Positions 8,053-18,864 of a stretch of DNA of 64,000 nucleotides are shown one piece after another. The position numbers and the translations under genes are program-made. The first letter of the stretch is position 1, and every line of letters begins with the position of its first letter. The notes under the pieces were generated by a model. It saw only the letters and a program-made list of their open reading frames with translations. It made no database searches and was not told the origin of the DNA. Source of the stretch: Entomortierella parvispora (lineage: Eukaryota; Mortierellomycota; Mortierellomycetes; Mortierellales; Mortierellaceae); NCBI GenBank assembly GCA_963573315.1, contig OY752153.1, positions 1,426,001 to 1,490,000 of the forward strand. Reading direction: 5' to 3'.

Positions 8053-9660
8053 TCAAGAAACCGCGGTTCTTGCGTAAACAACGTTGTTCAGACACAGCTC
8101 TTTCAAGACCTTCAAAGAACCGACTTGAGGCAGAAGCTTGCACTTGAACTCGGTGCCAAATCGCCAAAGATCGTCATCGCCTTCCAAAGGTGGTGGTGTA
8201 GGCAAGGTCGTCATAGCGGCCACATTCGACCCTGTGATGGGCGTCACACTCAGTGGTGCCGATTCCTCCACTGTGACTAGTGACCCTCGAGAAGTCGTGA
8301 CAGGTGACCGAGTAGACATCGCCTTGAGTCCTGACTTTGACTGTGGACGCCATCCAAATGCCCTTAGAGAACTCAGGGCTGCGGGGGTGGTAGCTGCTGA
8401 TCGGCCAGTACGATCATGTTTTGGATTCAAAATCGGCAGCAATATCTGGCTCAGAGAGAGAATCTCTAGCCCAAGGCAAGCCCAGGGGGAAGAAAACAGA
8501 TGGAGGGCCGCCTGCATCTCAATCACGTTTTCAGCACTGGACAATCGGAAGACTCGAAGTCGACTGCAGCTGCTCAAGATCCTGGCAGTATTGGCGATGT
8601 CCATGGATCGGCTTATGACCCCTCTGCCTCCACCATCGTGGGTACGTAGGTACCGACGTCTAATGCACAAATCCACCGAAATCAGACTATCAAAGTGGCT
8701 GACCAGCGAGTCCGTCATCAATCGACCAAGTCCTGCAATCTCGGCTCCAAAATTGCTCAAGGCCTTGGAACTGTGTATCAAGGCCGCGTACTCAAAGTCC
8801 TCAAGAGTGTTGAAGTCGTTGGTCGAAAAGCAATACGATGCCGAGAAATGGATAGAATAAAGATCTGGGCAGCAAAAGAGTAAACTGTTGCTCAATGCGA
8901 CCATATCCCTTGGTTGATCCGACGTCCAAGTGCCCAAGAACGAAATCCTTTGCAGACTAGGACAATATCGCACCAGTTCCAGCAAACTTTGACTGCTGGG
9001 AGGAATATAACCAAGACTGATTTCCTCCAGCGCAAACAGGATCAACATTCCATCGAGGTCCAATACACCGTCCACAAATCCCAAACTCAGTCGCGACAAT
9101 TTTGGATTTGCACAAAGCACCAGCGCCAGTTGTCTCCCGTCTAGATTCCAGTTGGAAAGACAGAGATCTCGAAGATTGGAGAGACCAGTAAGGGCAGAAA
9201 ACTCTGTATCCGCGAATTTGGTTCCAAACCCTGTCCATGTCAGGTGGCGCAACTGAACGTTGGATGTTATGAACGGGACTGCCCAGTCATGCTGTTGAGA
9301 TATGACGAGCTGCCGCAAATTTGTTGTGAGAAATGGCCCTACGTGATGATGACCGAATCGATCCCTAAAAGTGCGCCAATATTCACTATTTGCTTGCAGA
9401 ACCTCCCCTGGTACATGTCGCATCAGTGGACCATCATAGTTTCGCCATAATATCGGTAGGAGCACCCAGCGCCATTTCCTTGAGACTGATGTACATGCGA
9501 TCAAATCCCGTGCGGCGAATACAGTTCTGGTTCCAGTTAGTGCCGGGTTGAAGTAATCGGTGTAGGTTTCCTGCTGGGTGAGAGGGATCTGTTGACCCAC
9601 CATGGCAATCACCTCTGGGATCTCGAGGGGGTTCAGTCCTGGTACAATGAAATCTGGCAT
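8053..9660 (-). CDS. F-box/leucine-rich-repeat protein
   Basis: Probable substrate receptor of an SCF ubiquitin ligase. One exon encodes 535 residues. The N-terminus NPLEIPEVIAMVGQQI, then ACTSVSRKWRWVLLPILWRN at about residues 55-75, is an F-box of the early-diverging-fungus type, with a roughly 20-residue insertion (residues 32-50) inside it. From about residue 110 to 400 there are irregular leucine-rich repeats (for example LRQLVIS, LRHLTWTG, LRDLCLSNWNLDG, LSRLSLGFVDG). A Ser/Thr-rich low-complexity linker covers about 430-500, and the tail LKVLKELCLNN looks like one more repeat. The ATG at 9658-9660 is the first in frame. Such proteins form very large families in Mortierella-like genomes, and the substrate cannot be guessed. 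Confidence 0.8.
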   Translation of the reverse strand: MPDFIVPGLNPLEIPEVIAMVGQQIPLTQQETYTDYFNPALTGTRTVFAARDLIACTSVSRKWRWVLLPILWRNYDGPLMRHVPGEVLQANSEYWRTFRDRFGHHHVGPFLTTNLRQLVISQQHDWAVPFITSNVQLRHLTWTGFGTKFADTEFSALTGLSNLRDLCLSNWNLDGRQLALVLCANPKLSRLSLGFVDGVLDLDGMLILFALEEISLGYIPPSSQSLLELVRYCPSLQRISFLGTWTSDQPRDMVALSNSLLFCCPDLYSIHFSASYCFSTNDFNTLEDFEYAALIHSSKALSNFGAEIAGLGRLMTDSLVSHFDSLISVDLCIRRRYLRTHDGGGRGVISRSMDIANTARILSSCSRLRVFRLSSAENVIEMQAALHLFSSPWACLGLEILSLSQILLPILNPKHDRTGRSAATTPAALSSLRAFGWRPQSKSGLKAMSTRSPVTTSRGSLVTVEESAPLSVTPITGSNVAAMTTLPTPPPLEGDDDLWRFGTEFKCKLLPQVGSLKVLKELCLNNVVYARTAVS

Positions 9661-11526
9661 GTCTTCGGTCCAGTGGATGGTCGGGCGTGCTGAGATTGGG
9701 TGCAGAGAAGGACGCTTTGTTGGATCAATGTGGGTTGATGATGTTCAGAGATAGGGATTGCCTGAGAGATGTGGGTAAAGATCCTGCCAAATGGAGAAGG
9801 AAGTAAGCAACGTTATCCCTCAGAGGATCGAGAATGCAAGGCGGAGAAAGCCGTGGAACAAGTGAAGTGGAAAGAATCAGCAGCGAAAGGGAAAAGCGAA
9901 AGAAAAAAGAGAAAGAGATTGTGGACGAGAGCGAGAGAGACAGGGGGAGAGGGCAAGGGGAGGAAATGATTTTCATACCTGTCCACGTTTTATAGCACGC
10001 AGCAAGTCCTGAAGTCAATGCATGAGGAGACATGAGGTCGTCATGAGAGATTCTCTGCCATAATCACCCGCTTTGCTCGGGTCAGTTTCGCCCCTCTCGA
10101 CTTAGGCAGACAGCGCCCGCTCCCATCCTTTGTCTCCGGTGCTCGAGAATGATAAGGTACCTGCCCTGGCCGGTGATGGCAGGACCCCGCATCCTGGCCC
10201 CTGTCAACGATTCTGACGAACGTCCATCCACGTTGCAGAAGTTGTCTCAAATGGCGCTCAGTGAACGAGTCCCAACCAAGCCATAGCCTTCCTTGGCAAG
10301 AGTCAATAGAAGTCTTTCATTTCAATCGTTGCAGTGTCCAGCAAAGCGGGCGGAGAAACCAGTTTTTGCTTGACGGGTAATACAGCAATCAAGAGATTTC
10401 TAACATGCGCGAATTGAAACGGGGAAAGGTGCCTGAATGAATGCTTTTTAGTGGTGTTGATCTTTCGGACCTGTTGAACATTAGCGCCATTGTGACAATG
10501 CTGCATCCTCCTGCTTCCTGACTTCTGACCACGCAGCGTTCCCAATCTTCATGCTTGCCACACAACTCACTGATGCGCCCATTCTTGCCCTTGAATCTGT
10601 CGCAGTGTTGGTCCTGGTTCCGACGAGAGCTGTTGCAACATATCCTGGATCCTGCTTGCGTAGAAATATGGAGATGATGGACAAGGACAAGAGTGATGCG
10701 CAAAACTCTGAAAACGCATGTGTCAGTGGCACTCCTTATTTCCTTGCCAGGAAAGCGTTGCTCTCGTTATTTCCTTGCGGAATTGCGGCCTCATGCGCTC
10801 ATCAGCGATTGCCCCTCCTCTCTCTCTCTCTCTCTCTCTTTCCCACATCTTTGGCACAATCCTTGCGGGCCGCTGTCCTGCTTGCGCACTTTTGCTGCCC
10901 ATTGTTAGAAACAATAATCTCATATTTCCGCACATAATGCACTTGTAGTTCGCTCCTTTCATCGAAACTCCCCTGCAAGTTTGTCCTCCAAATCGAGAAT
11001 AGTCGCCTTTTCTTTTGTTGTTGGTGTGTTCTCTTCTGGCCGAGATTGTGGGTTTTTTGACCCTTCATTGGTGTTTTAGGAATTGGGTTGCACAGTAACT
11101 TCTTTTCATCTTCGCAAAAAGCGGTTTTTCTATTCCTGTTAATCCGCCCTTTCTCTTGTAATTCTCGTATTATTTTTTTTTTCCACCTCCTCCTCTTACT
11201 CTGTTTTTCCACGGCCAAGAAAAAAAGAATTTGTCCACAACAAAACCGATCTGCTACTTTTTCAGGTCCACGCTTTTGACAGAGGACCATCCGTTGTCCC
11301 TGTCGCCCAAACCTCAATTCTCCAATAATGTGGCACAGTTCCAGGGCCCCTACATGCGATGCAGCAGGATCGAGGATTGAGCGAACGCAAACAATGAGGG
11401 AGAACGAACAACATCCAGCAGAGATCAACAAAATTTATATTATATTTACAATGGGTGTGAGATGATGCAAATAAAAAGCAAAAAAACAAGAGTCTTCAGC
11501 TCACTTTTCCCCTTTCCTCTCCTGGT
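9661..11526. other. Intergenic, F-box to vigilin
   Basis: Nearly 1.9 kb without a gene I can support. It has A/G-rich sequence at 9830-9965, a CT run near 10820-10840 and T-rich stretches near 11165-11200. Short frames on both strands lack conserved blocks. The 3' end of vigilin transcripts must lie in the right part. Confidence 0.5.
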
Positions 11527-14500
11527 TTAAACACGCTTGTCAGAGCTGTTGACAATGCGGACAATAGCAGCCTTGGCTTTCTCAACACCCTCCTTGGATC
11601 CCGTGATGGTGATGGGCTCCTCGCCACGGTTGATCTTGGTCGTGGTGTTGGACTCGGCCTCAATGTTCTTGATGTTGTTGCCGCCGGATCCAATGATCAA
11701 TCCGTGGTAGGTGGTGGGGACGTGAATCTTGAGGACATGGGTCGAAGACTGAGCCTTCTCCAAAAGCGCCGTCAAGTGCTTCTCAACAGCATCGCAGGCA
11801 GCCTCAGTACCCTGAAGCTGGATGGTGTAAAGAGCCTCCTCAGCGACCTCACTCTCAGGAGCAGGGGCAGAGTTGTCATGCAACTCCCAGGAGAGACCAT
11901 CGGTGATGCCATGGGTAACATTCTCCTCCTCCACATCAATGCGCTTACCGCCAGCAGCAGCACCACCCTTGGGAAGCTGAACAACCACATTGAACTCATT
12001 ACGAATCTTCCACGCCGCTCTGTCGCCAAAGACAGCTTGGCGATGACGCCTGGGGATCGAGAAGGAACGGCTGGCCGAGGATCGGATCTTGGCCTCGAGA
12101 TCAGCCTTGGCCTTTTCGCAGTTCTCCTTGAGACCCTTGATGGTCACACGATCGTTGGGGTTGGGGGTACCTTCGGCCACGGCGGCATCGCCCTCCTTCT
12201 TGGCAGCAGCGTTGTTCTTGTTGTTGGGGAACTGAATGCGGACACTGTGGCGATTCTCAATCTCCTTGACGTTTGAAAACTGGGGTCCGATGATCTGGCG
12301 ATGTTGGGCGGCAGGGATGTAGAGGGAGACAGTGGTCCAGCTGTCCTGCTCGGCAACCATGGCCAACATCTCTGCCTTAATCTTCTCGACAACAACTTTG
12401 TCGCCCTTGAGCAAGACAGCGTTGTTGTTGCTCTGGAACTTGACCAAACCAGCTTGGGCTGACATCTCGGCAGGTCCTCCAGCCTTGGCAATAATCTCGC
12501 GCAAGGTCGATCCACCCTGACCGATCAAGACCTTGTGGTGCTTATTGTTGATCTCAACCAATTCCTCGACCTGGGACTTTTGGGCCTCAATGATCTCCAA
12601 GATGGCCTGCTCGGCCTGCTTGAGGCCAGCGCGGGGTCCCTTGATCACAAGACGAACCTCAGAGTTGTCATCGGCCTCACCAGCACGAGGGATGATAATG
12701 CGGGTGTTGGTAGCTTCCTTGATCTCGTCAATCTTGGAGCCATTGCGGCCAACAATATGGGGCAACATCTTGCGCTCGACAACCATCTCAAGCTTGTTGT
12801 TGTTCTCCTTCTCGTACTCCATCAACTCCAAGAGCTCCTCTTTAGCGCCCTGGACACCCTTCTTGCCTCCAGAGACCATGACAACGTCCAGCTTGGACTT
12901 GTCATCCTCGTCCTCAAAGTCAGAGGCCTTGGGGAACTGGATACGAACACCATACTTCTCCTCCAAGCGACGGACATACTCTCCGCTGTCGCCAATCAAG
13001 GCGCGGTGGTAATCTTTGGGAATGTTGAGCTTGGCCTCGGTGGAATCAGCGAGCTGCTCAACCTTCTTCTGGATAACGGCCTTGGCTGCCTCAACATTCT
13101 TCTTGACGCCCTGAATAGTGACATCCATCATCTCTGCGCCAGACTTCTTCTTGGTCTTGTCGTCACCAGCGGCGGCACGGTCGCTGAGATCAAACTTGAC
13201 CTGGAACTCCTCTGTCAGTTTGTTGATGTGGACACCGCCCTTTCCAATGACATGGGGAGAGGCAGTGGCAGGAATTTCAAAGTTGACAGTGTAAGACTTC
13301 ATGATCTGCTGGTGCTTGGCATCCTCAGCGACGGCTAGGATCTCCTTGGCAACACGTTCAACCTCCTCCTTGGGCCCCTTGATCACGATAGAATCCTCAG
13401 TCAAGACAGGTCCGGCCACTTTCTTGCCAGTGACCTCGGCACCGACACGGCCAAGTCCAAGACGGACAGAAGTGACGGGCTCCAAGCCCATGATTGAGTT
13501 CAAGGTAGAGCCCTTGGGTCCAATAATGTCCTTGTGAAGACGAGCAGGAACAGACAACACCTTTGTGGCAAAATCGGTAGCATCGTGGGCGAGCTTGTCA
13601 AGTTCCTGCTTGACAGTCTCCAAGGCAGCGCGAACCTTGGCCACATCGGTCAGGTCCTCATGTTTCTCATAGACAAGAACAACCTCGGTGGAATCACTGT
13701 TAGAGTCGGGCACGATCACCTCAACACCGTGGGCCTCGCGGAGGCGGTTAATGTTTTGACCCTTGCGGCCAACAATGTGGCGATGAAGGAGGGGCTCAAT
13801 GTGAACAACATCAAAGAGCGTAGGAGTCAAGACCTTGGCGGCCTCGAGAACCTTGGCGCGAGCAGCCTCAGCCTCCGACTTCGACTTTGCGACAATCTCA
13901 ATGGTGCCAGTGGTCTGGCCTTCGGAGCGAGCAGCAGAGATCTGGACATCATCATGCTCCTGCTCAATCTTGCGGAGGCGGTTGCGAGTGCTCAAGTACT
14001 TTGTGACATGACGAGCGTGATCGACCTTGCTGTGGCCAGCCACAGGCTTGTGAAGAGTCGTAACATCAACAGTCTCGACCTGCGAACTGTTGGCCTTCTC
14101 CATGATCAAAGTCAATGCGGGGATGAGCTCAGACTCTGGTCCACGGACAACAATGGCATCCGAGGTCGAGTCCACAGAAGGGATCTCGATAGTGCATCCA
14201 GTCGCGGCATGGATCTCGTTGATGTGAACGCCCTTGGCGCCGACCAAGAAACGATGCTGACGCTTGGGGATGTTGATAGTCATGGTGCGGGTGGTACGCT
14301 CGATCTCACGGTGGCTGTTCTCGATGGCCTCGATGGCCTTGCGGATGCTCTTGCGGTCTCCCTGGATCACGATAGCGGTATCCTTGGCATCCTCATCCTC
14401 GTCCTCTTCCTGGGACGTGACAAAGGGCATGTTGATACGGGTGTTGGTCTCCTGCTGGATAGTGTGAATGTGAACATTGCGAGCTCCAGCGATGAATGGG

Positions 14501-15904
14501 TAGTACGTGGCAGGGACGGTGGTCAAGCGGTAGTTGATTCTGCAGGCCTAATTTTTTACAATGAATATCAAGAAAATAAACTGTGAGTGTCCTGTCGTTT
14601 TCGTATTGCGCCTTTGATCCAAACAACAAAAGAGTCGTGCGCTGTGAACATACCTTGGAGACGATAGAGTCGATCTCCTCCTTGGCAGCCTGGATGCTCT
14701 CGACATCACCCTCAATATCAATCATGACCATCTCCTCCTCAGAGTCCAGATCATCCTCAGAGGCAGTAACGGTGGCAAAAGCGGTCTCCTGCTGGTCACG
14801 GCGGGGAACAGTGATCTGAACTCCAGTCTTGGTCTGGATACCAATAAGGGTACGACCCTTGGATCCGAGAAGGTGGGGACGAGCAGACGAGGGGACGGGG
14901 TATTGGATCTTCTCCTGTGATGAGGGAAAACAAGACGGTGTGAGTATTTGGCAGTGGATCTACCCCCTGAACAAACGATCCAGTACCGCCGATCTTCGCA
15001 CCCCCTTTGCTTTTGACCAAATTTGAAATTTTCCTCGGCCCCTTTTTTGCCACCACAGCGCGACAATCCAAAGAGGATGAGAGAAGTAGGAAAGCAATCA
15101 AAGACAGGTTGACCTTGACACGCGATATTACGATTATCATCCACCCTTCCCCTCCACCTTATTATATTTTTTTTTGCCCACGATCAGTTCAACATGCTTC
15201 ACAGAGATCAAGATGTCTCTGCAAAGTTTGATTCACGCGTCAATTACCTTCTTTGCAAAGCTGGATCGAAGATCGCGACGAGCCTTGGCAACAGCCTCGG
15301 GCTTGCCAGAGATCAAGAAGGTGGTGGTACCACTGGTCATGGAGGTCGTTGATTCAATACGGGCACCAGAAGAGGTCATGACAGCCTTGGCAATATCGCC
15401 CACAGAGGACTTTCCGAAACCAGAGATCTGAGCTGAAGGAAACTGCATGCGATCTTGGATGTTGCCTGAGCTGCTGATCTTGGGAGCAGAAGCAAAGGCA
15501 GCGGTCGCGGCGGCGGCGGCGGCGGGGGTACGACGCTGATCACCAACGGCACCCAACTTGCCAGCAGCGGACTTGACACGGGAAGAAGGACCAGCACCCC
15601 AGGTGGCGGCAGGGCGGGCAGGAGCAGCAGACGAGGAACCGAGAGATGGGAACATTGAGATCGAATCGAGATCAAGGCTCTGGACTTTGCGAGGGGTGGC
15701 CTGCTTGACAGAGACGGGTTCGACAGGTTCATCCTCGGTCTGGTTCAAGACCTCAGAGGCGACGGCAGAAGCGGCGATGGCGGCAGCAGATTCGGTCCTG
15801 GCCTGGTGCAACATCTGCATCTCTGCGGCGGCAGAGGAGTTGGATGAGGAGCCTTCGGCAGAAGAGTGGATCGAGTTTGTAGAGTGCATGGTATGGGCAA
15901 GCAT
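11527..15904 (-). CDS. SCP160: Vigilin/Scp160-type multi-KH RNA-binding protein
   Basis: RNA-binding scaffold of the vigilin family, normally on polysomes and the ER, linked to translation and mRNA localisation. Three exons: 15248-15904, 14654-14914 and 11527-14547, all phase 0 with good GT-AG sites, giving 1312 residues, close to family length. At least a dozen KH domains follow one another, each with a GxxG-type loop: LGSKGRTL, VGAKGVHI, VGRKGQNI, IGPKGSTL, IGKGGVHI, IGDSGEYV, VGRNGSKI, IGQGGSTL and IGSGGNNI. Others have a degenerate loop (IAGARNVHI, IGPQFSNV, FGDRAAWK). The first 150 residues are Ala/Ser-rich and disordered. The start used is MLAHTMHSTN (15904); the second Met (15889) is also possible. 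Long frames on the opposite strand are artefacts of codon bias. Confidence 0.93.
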
Positions 15905-18864
15905 TGAGTTTTCAATCAGCAGAGATGGGGTTACGAGGTAGGTTGGCAGGAAGCAAGCAACAGGGAGAGACGAACAAGAACAAAGCACACACGGTCGACT
16001 TGGAAGAAGGGACGAGGGTAGTGTGCGATATCTGGCAGCAGAGACGGGAGCAAGGAAGGGGAAGGGAAGGAGGGAGGGATGATGATGATGATGATGAGAA
16101 GAAAAGAAGAAGAGAAGATGAAAGGGCGAGATGGGAGGACGAGAAATATGCGGTCAGGACAGCAGAGCAGAGCAGAGAGCAGACAGAGAAGACAGAACAG
16201 AAAATGGGTCCTCTGGGTTCGTTTGGCTTCTTTGCTCTTCTTTTCTCTCGTGCGTGTGGCTGCAAGGAGAGGAATGAAGGAGGAGCGGGAAGGATCTGAT
16301 CTGTACACTCTGTACGTGCTCTTCTTTTTTTGGCAGAGGGCGAGGGAGCGAGGGAGCACAGGAAGATGACTTCATCGCTCGGCCTGTGTGCCGCCTCTTC
16401 TCTTCACGCGCGATTCGCCCGCTGCGACAGGAGCGCCCTCTCCTTGACCAATCAGCACTCGCCAGGGGCCGTTCTCCAATGTTTTACTGGAAAGGGTTCA
16501 TCGCACAAGAGAGTTGGTGGCAAAAAGACTCGACCCCACACACCCACGCTCACACGCTCACACGCGTCGCAACCTTGACGCCACAGTCTCCAAACCGCCA
16601 GGGGAACCAGACCTCTGCTGCATCCGCCAATAATGGCACCCAGCAGACGACCTCATTCCCATCCGTCGCCTGATTTCTGCCTTCCCCAGAAAGACCCCAG
16701 GAGGGGGGGCCAAGGGGGAGGGGGCTCCCCCTTGCAAGCGCAAGCAGCTCCATGCATGCACACGGAGAGAGGTAGACTACAGCACTGTCACTGTATGCAC
16801 TGAGCATGTGCACACTCCACGCACTTTGCACACTCCACGCACTTTACGCATGGACACCGACCCCAAAACGATTTCAGACCGAGCTCCCCCTCGCTAAAAA
16901 CTCGCAGGAAATCCTCTGGAGCTGCAACAGGGGAAGCAAGCGCGCTGCCTTTTGCCTCCCTGCCTTGCTTTGACCCTTCTGTTGCCCTGCTTTGTTTCTT
17001 TCTTGCCCTCCATCGAAATATGCTGTCGCTCATTCTCAGTCTGTGCCCATTCTTCATTCATTCATTCATTCATTCATTCATCCATCCATCCATCCCTTCA
17101 TTCATCCCCTCAGTCATTCATCTGCCAGGTCACGGCCAGAGTAACCAACTCCTTCCTTGTCGAATTTCCAAGATACTTTATTAACCGCACCACGTCATTT
17201 CAGGTATGTGGCCAGTGCATGGACATGCGACAACAATCTGAGCAGTTTGTTACCAACGAGAGCAGCGTGTAGTTCCTTGGATTCTACGTTCTCTGTTCGC
17301 AACATCTCCCTGTCCTTTCTCCTTCTCTCATCCACTCACTCTGAACTCTCCGCATTGCGCCCCTACGTGTTTGCAAACTTTCACGATGACATCAAAGTCC
17401 GTGATCTGCTTGCTTACTGCATCCGTAAAGAGTTGAGGAGTTGCCGATGTTGTTGTCCTCACATGTCCCTTGAGCGGGCCGTGTTGTTCTTTTTGCAGCA
17501 GTCCAGTCCAGTATGCAAAACATTGAGCGAGGAGACCCAGCGTTTTTTTATTTTTTTTCATGCAAAATGGGATCAAACGCCAGAGAGAACTGTCTGCACA
17601 GTCCTTTGCTATCAGTCCATCGTGGCGATCCCCTTCTGCCCCTGCTGGGCGCCACTTCCCCTTCATTTCCTTGTTTACACGTTGCCCGCTGCTCAAAGTG
17701 CGAATCAAACCAGGCTAGGTCGGCTCAAGGACCACGACAAAGGACAAACGCTCGAAAGAGAGCATTATTGTCTTTCATGGCAAGGACTCCCTGTCGTAGC
17801 CCCCTTTCTCCTTTTTTTTTTTTCTTTTTTCTCATTTCTTTTCCATGTATACATTGTTCCTTGTTGTTGTTCGAGCCCAAACGTCCAGCAACCACGATGT
17901 GCACGGCTAGAGCTGAAAGGGCTTTCCAGACACAACCCGGGAGCACTGGTATCCCCTTGGAGAGACAATTGAGAGCCCTCGCCTCAGTAGCCCCGCGTCC
18001 TAGAAGGTGCTTTGGGAATTTGCCATTCGAGGTCGGCCCCTCGCACTTTATTTGTCGTCGATTCGCCAACCAGTTGTCCAACCAAGCGAGCAAAAGAAAC
18101 CCCCTCCCTCCTTTTTTCTCGGACGTTAAGACAAGACCTTGTAGGTGGGGTTCGTTGGCGCAGGGGAAGCAGTGGTTCTTTGCGTTGTGGATGCACAAGA
18201 GTGAAAGAGTGAAAGAGGAAACAAACTGTACCATGTGGGCCTACAAAAAGAAAATGAAAACGAGGGATCAACTCTTTTTTTTTTTGTGGCTCTCTGGCTC
18301 TCTCCTCACGGTGCCTGCTCCTCATATACTTACACGCACTCACACACACACAAAGGCCTTTCATTCCTTTCTGTCCGTGCCCTCGACTCGATCATTTTCC
18401 TCTCTTTCCTCTCTTTCCTGTCGTCTTTCCCTTCTTCACTTCTTCACCCTCATTGTTCCTTGTCCATCCCACCTCTGTCCTTTCCTTCTGAGAAACCCCC
18501 GATCCTTATTGCCCTTTCTCGGTCACCTTCCTCACCGTTTCTGTGTTACTCTTTGTTACCCATCCACGAACTACTTGACTTGCCGTTCGGTAATGAACAA
18601 GGGCCATGGTTATTACCCACCTCCCCTTGATAAAACGTGCTTGAACGCAAGCCCGCTCCTTCATTTTCACCTCTGTGGGCGGCCATTAACCCTTCATTCA
18701 TCTCGATTCTTTCCCTCATCTTTAGTACATCCAAAAACCCGACTCTCCGGCGACCCGTTATCAAAAGCTACTTTTAAGACTTCTTCCGTATCGGGATCAT
18801 CTCATCACGGTCTCCAGTCAAACTTTCAAGGCAATAGCGGCGGGACTTCAAGAGTACTCTCAAG
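15905..18864. other. Divergent promoter region, vigilin and RGS gene
   Basis: About 3 kb between divergently transcribed genes. It is pyrimidine-rich with poly-T and CT tracts. A CATT/CATC microsatellite covers about 17056-17110. A 451-codon frame at 17513-18868 has no conserved content and runs through poly-T, so it is not called. Non-coding 5' exons of the RGS gene could lie here. Confidence 0.55.

Noticed and set aside
12535-14586. Long plus-strand frames antisense to vigilin
   Set aside because: Mirror frames of a biased coding strand, without a recognisable domain. The KH repeats on the minus strand are decisive.
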